Positions 6,309-8,522 of a DNA stretch of 8,522 bases are shown in pieces. The translations under genes were made by a program, and so were the position numbers. Where the stretch lies: contig PMOH01000280.1 of assembly GCA_003161515.1 (NCBI GenBank), positions 1-8,522 on the forward strand, in the 5' to 3' direction. Positions within the stretch are counted from its first letter, which is position 1. Every line of letters starts with the position of its first letter. The stretch is from Deltaproteobacteria bacterium. GTDB lineage: Bacteria; Desulfobacterota; Binatia; Binatales; Binataceae. The notes under the pieces were generated by a model. That model saw only the letters and a list, made by a program, of their open reading frames with translations. It searched no databases and had not been told where the DNA came from.

Positions 6309-7171
6309 TGGCGCAGCTGTTTCGACAGATGACGGTGTGCGGGGTGGGCTTGATTGGAGGTTCGCTTGCATTGATAGCCCGTCGCGCAGGCGTTGTCGGC
6401 AAGGTGGTCGGCTTGGGCCGCTCGCAGGCGAACCTTGACGTTGCCATCGAGCGCGGCATGATCGATATAGCGACGCGGGATCCGGTCGAAGCCGCGCGCG
6501 GTGCGGATCTGATCGTACTGGCGGTGCCGATTCAGACGATGCGTGCGACGCTGGAAAAAATGATCGAGCACACGGCAGTGGACGCAGTCGTCACCGACGT
6601 CGGTAGCGTGAAGCAATATGTCGTCCGCGAGCTGGAGCCGCTGATCACGGGCAAGCGATCTCTTGTCGCGGCTCATCCGGTCGCGGGCAAGGAAACTACA
6701 GGCGCGGCGGCAGCGGATCCCGCGCTGTTTCGAGACCGGCGAGTGATTTTAACCCCGTCGGCCAAGAGCACACCCGCTGCGATCAACAAGATCGAGCAGC
6801 TATGGGACGAGACCGGCGCGTGCGTCGAGATGATGGACGCCGCCACTCACGACGCGATCCTCGCGCGCTCGAGTCATCTGCCGCAGGCAGTGTCGAGCGT
6901 CCTCGCGGCGGCTCTCAACACTGAAAAAATCGGCGACAAACTCGCGACGGAATACGGTGCGGGCGGATTGCGCGATACGACGCGGCTGGCGGCGTCGTCG
7001 TGGGAGATATGGCGCGATATCTTCGTGACCAATCGCGATGCGATCGCGGCCGCGCTTAAACTCTACGGCGCAACCTTCGCGGATTTTCAGCGCGCGGTCG
7101 AAGCCGGCGACATGGACAACGTCGAGAAGATTTTCAATCGCGGTCGCGCAATGCGGGAAAAGCTAAGATGA
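6308..7171 (+). CDS. tyrA: Prephenate dehydrogenase (TyrA)
   Basis: TyrA oxidatively decarboxylates prephenate to 4-hydroxyphenylpyruvate using NAD(P)+, the tyrosine branch. The start ATG overlaps the upstream stop as TGATG, and a small hairpin (CCGCC-aaac-GGCGG, 6282-6295) lies 12 nt before it. The 287-residue product has a Rossmann domain with GVGLIGGSLAL (12-22) and the segments LIVLAVPIQTM (68-78) and VVTDVGSVK (94-102), then the helical domain with HPVAGKETTGA (123-133, catalytic His123), SSHLPQAV (188-195) and GAGGLRDTTRLAASSWEIW (217-235, substrate-binding arginine). Length and motifs match monofunctional TyrA without a mutase or ACT domain, so tyrosine feedback through ACT is not expected. 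Whether it prefers prephenate or arogenate cannot be decided here. A longer frame open back to 6104 lies over the membrane-protein gene and is not used. Confidence 0.95.
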   Translation: MAQLFRQMTVCGVGLIGGSLALIARRAGVVGKVVGLGRSQANLDVAIERGMIDIATRDPVEAARGADLIVLAVPIQTMRATLEKMIEHTAVDAVVTDVGSVKQYVVRELEPLITGKRSLVAAHPVAGKETTGAAAADPALFRDRRVILTPSAKSTPAAINKIEQLWDETGACVEMMDAATHDAILARSSHLPQAVSSVLAAALNTEKIGDKLATEYGAGGLRDTTRLAASSWEIWRDIFVTNRDAIAAALKLYGATFADFQRAVEAGDMDNVEKIFNRGRAMREKLR

Positions 7172-7301
7172 TCCGTCTTTGTGTCATCCTGACGACCCGA
7201 GCATCGCGACGGGAGGAAGGAACTTGGACAGCTTCGCGCAAGCGAAGCCGGTTCCAGTTTTCTGAGATCGCGGAGCGGTCCCTGTCGTGCGGAAAAGTAA
7301 T
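7172..7301 (+). repeat. Non-coding spacer with strong hairpin at the usual aroA position; possible dispersed repeat remnant
   Basis: This 130-nt gap between tyrA and cmk holds no gene I can support. It contains TGTCATCCTGA (about 7182-7192), the opening motif of dispersed intergenic repeats I know from many bacterial genomes, followed by GGGAGGAAGGAAC. A 7-bp stem, GCTTCGC (7231-7237) and GCGAAGC (7242-7248), closes a GCAA tetraloop of the GNRA class, and outer arms GGAAC (7219-7223) and GTTCC (7251-7255) can extend it through an internal loop. There is no U-tract, so it is more likely a repeat element or RNA-processing/stability structure than an intrinsic terminator. In related gene clusters this is where aroA sits. 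Confidence 0.5.
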
Positions 7302-8000
7302 ATGATCCGCAGGAGACCAATAATTGCGATTGATGGTCCGGTCGGCGCGGGCAAATCCGTGGCTGCGCGCGAGCTCGCCCGCGCGCTTGGATACTCGTAC
7401 CTGAACACGGGCGCGATGTATCGCGCGGTCGCGATTGCCGCGAGTGACGCAGGCATCAGTCCCGACGATCCGAATGTCGAAGCGAGACTAGCGTCGGTGC
7501 TCAAGACGATTAAGATAACGTTCGACGGCGAGCAGATTTTCCTTAACGACCAGGACGTGAGCGCGAAGATAATTGTGCCGGAGATTGGCGATCTCGCGTC
7601 GCGCTTCTCGGCGATCGGCGCGGTCCGCGCGCGGATGCGCGAGTTGCAGCGCGCGGCGGGTGAGGACGGCGGCGTCGTCATGGAAGGACGCGATATCGGC
7701 ACCGCGATTTTTCCCGACGCCGAGTTCAAATTTTTTCTGAATGCGGATGTGAAGACGCGCGCGCGCCGCCGATACGAAGAGCTGAAGAAAAAAGGTGAGT
7801 CGATAACTGAGCAAGAGGTGCTCGATCAGCTGGTCGAGCGCGACCGCCGTGACAGCGGGCGCGAGCTGGCCCCGCTCAAGCGCGCGGACGATGCGATAGA
7901 CCTGGATTCAACAAAACTTTCGATCGACGCGGTGGTCGCGGCGATGAAAGCGAAGATTAACGCTCGAATCAACGCCGCCAAGGACTTGAAACGAGCCTAG
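7302..8000 (+). CDS. cmk: Cytidylate kinase (Cmk)
   Basis: Cmk phosphorylates CMP and dCMP to their diphosphates with ATP in the pyrimidine salvage and nucleotide-supply pathway. From ATG 7302 it has 232 residues, typical of the family. It shows the P-loop GPVGAGKS (12-19), LNTGAMYRAVA (34-44), VVMEGRDIGTAIFPDA (125-140), the lid arginines ERDRRDSGRE (179-188) and the C-terminal PLKRADDAIDLDST (191-204). A GTG at 7287 would add five residues; ATG 7302 is preferred because GGAAAAG (7291-7297) lies just before it and the protein then begins close to the conserved IIAIDGP strand. The cmk-rpsA pair is widely conserved, and rpsA starts 58 nt downstream. Confidence 0.95.
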   Translation: MIRRRPIIAIDGPVGAGKSVAARELARALGYSYLNTGAMYRAVAIAASDAGISPDDPNVEARLASVLKTIKITFDGEQIFLNDQDVSAKIIVPEIGDLASRFSAIGAVRARMRELQRAAGEDGGVVMEGRDIGTAIFPDAEFKFFLNADVKTRARRRYEELKKKGESITEQEVLDQLVERDRRDSGRELAPLKRADDAIDLDSTKLSIDAVVAAMKAKINARINAAKDLKRA

Positions 8001-8031
8001 CCCGGTTGTAAGGATTGCAGCAGCCCCGAAG

Positions 8032-8047
8032 TCCCGGAATCCCGGAA
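8032..8047 (+). repeat. Tandem 8-mer overlapping the rpsA ribosome binding site
   Basis: TCCCGGAA occurs twice in direct succession (8032-8039 and 8040-8047). The second copy runs into GGAAGG (8044-8049), the probable Shine-Dalgarno sequence for the rpsA ATG at 8059, with a 9-nt spacer. The repeat is seen directly. Any role in translation control is unproven. Confidence 0.45.
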
Positions 8048-8058
8048 GGTCCCCCTAA

Positions 8059-8522
8059 ATGGAGAAAGTGTTGCCAGAGCAAATGAGCGGAGGAGAAAAT
8101 GACTTTGAGTCGTTGATGGAAGAGAGTTTGAAGGCTCCCCGTCCCGGCGACGTGCTGGTTGGAAGAGTTCTTCTGATCACGCGCGACAGCGTCATCATCG
8201 ACATCAACTACAAGTGCGAAGGGCAGGTCCCCCTCCCCGAATTCCTTGACCACGAAGGACATCCCACGGTCAAGGAAGGCGATGAGGTTGACGTGTACTT
8301 CGAGGGCACCGAGACCGACAACGGTACCGTGATGCTTTCGCACGCCAAGGCCGAGAAGTTCAAAGTCTGGCGCGAACTCGACAAGGCGTTCCAGGCCGAG
8401 ACTCCGGTCGAAGGCGTGGTGCTCGGCAAAGTCAAAGGCGGACTCAAGGTTGATATCGGGGTGCCGGCGTTCCTGCCGGGATCGCATGTCGATATTCGTC
8501 CCGCGCGCAATCTGGATCGCTA
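8059..8522 (+). CDS. rpsA: 30S ribosomal protein S1, N-terminal part; 3' end outside window
   Basis: S1 binds mRNA and helps the 30S subunit start on structured or weakly initiated messages. The frame runs open to the window end; 154 codons are visible of a protein that normally has about 550-600 residues. Residues 14-24 (NDFESLMEESL) match the short N-terminal helix of S1. The first S1 OB-fold spans about 28-97 (RPGDVLVGRV, IIDINYKCEGQVPLPEF, MLSHAKAEK), and the second starts at about 116 with the highly typical VEGVVLGKVKGGLKVDIG (117-134) and AFLPGSHVDIRP (137-148). ATG 8059 is chosen for its GGAAGG site; ATG 8083 is a possible alternative. ATG 8116 would cut off the conserved helix and is unlikely. 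It is probably co-transcribed with cmk. In several bacteria rpsA is autoregulated at translation. Confidence 0.95.
   Translation, partial: MEKVLPEQMSGGENDFESLMEESLKAPRPGDVLVGRVLLITRDSVIIDINYKCEGQVPLPEFLDHEGHPTVKEGDEVDVYFEGTETDNGTVMLSHAKAEKFKVWRELDKAFQAETPVEGVVLGKVKGGLKVDIGVPAFLPGSHVDIRPARNLDR

Overview
The window is GC-rich and gene-dense. The base composition, the translational coupling and the order of the core genes suggest a free-living bacterium of a Deltaproteobacteria-like or related soil lineage. This placement is an inference from gene order and codon use, with no phylogeny behind it. All the large genes but one are on the + strand, and most are recognisable housekeeping genes.

Left part (1-1569): the 3' end of miaA (tRNA dimethylallyltransferase) overlaps accA (carboxyltransferase alpha subunit of acetyl-CoA carboxylase) by an ATGA junction. 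A 9-bp-stem hairpin follows accA and separates it from a convergent gene.

Middle part (1573-3590): this is the accessory segment. On the minus strand lies a long cysteine-rich predicted lipoprotein of unknown function with an internal duplication. Divergent from it, across an AT-rich intergenic region (about 38% GC over 2821-2940, counted by hand), is a 148-aa soluble protein of unknown function. A perfect 24-bp palindrome sits between that gene and the next operon.

Right part (3591-8522): an aromatic amino acid operon followed by a nucleotide and translation pair, in the order pheA (chorismate mutase-prephenate dehydratase), hisC-type aminotransferase, a small DUF1648 (SdpI-like) membrane protein, tyrA (prephenate dehydrogenase), cmk (cytidylate kinase) and the 5' part of rpsA (ribosomal protein S1). 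PheA makes phenylpyruvate from chorismate, TyrA makes 4-hydroxyphenylpyruvate from prephenate, and the HisC-type enzyme can transaminate these keto acids as well as imidazole-acetol phosphate. The order matches the widespread pheA-hisC-tyrA-aroA-cmk-rpsA cluster, with two differences: aroA is absent between tyrA and cmk, where there is only a 130-nt non-coding spacer with a hairpin, and the membrane protein gene is inserted between hisC and tyrA with stop/start overlaps on both sides.

I see no tRNA, rRNA, CRISPR array, insertion sequence or phage gene, and no clear evidence for a new multi-gene system. The least explained items are the lipoprotein/148-aa divergent pair, the DUF1648 insertion, the missing aroA and an unusual substitution in a conserved AccA loop.
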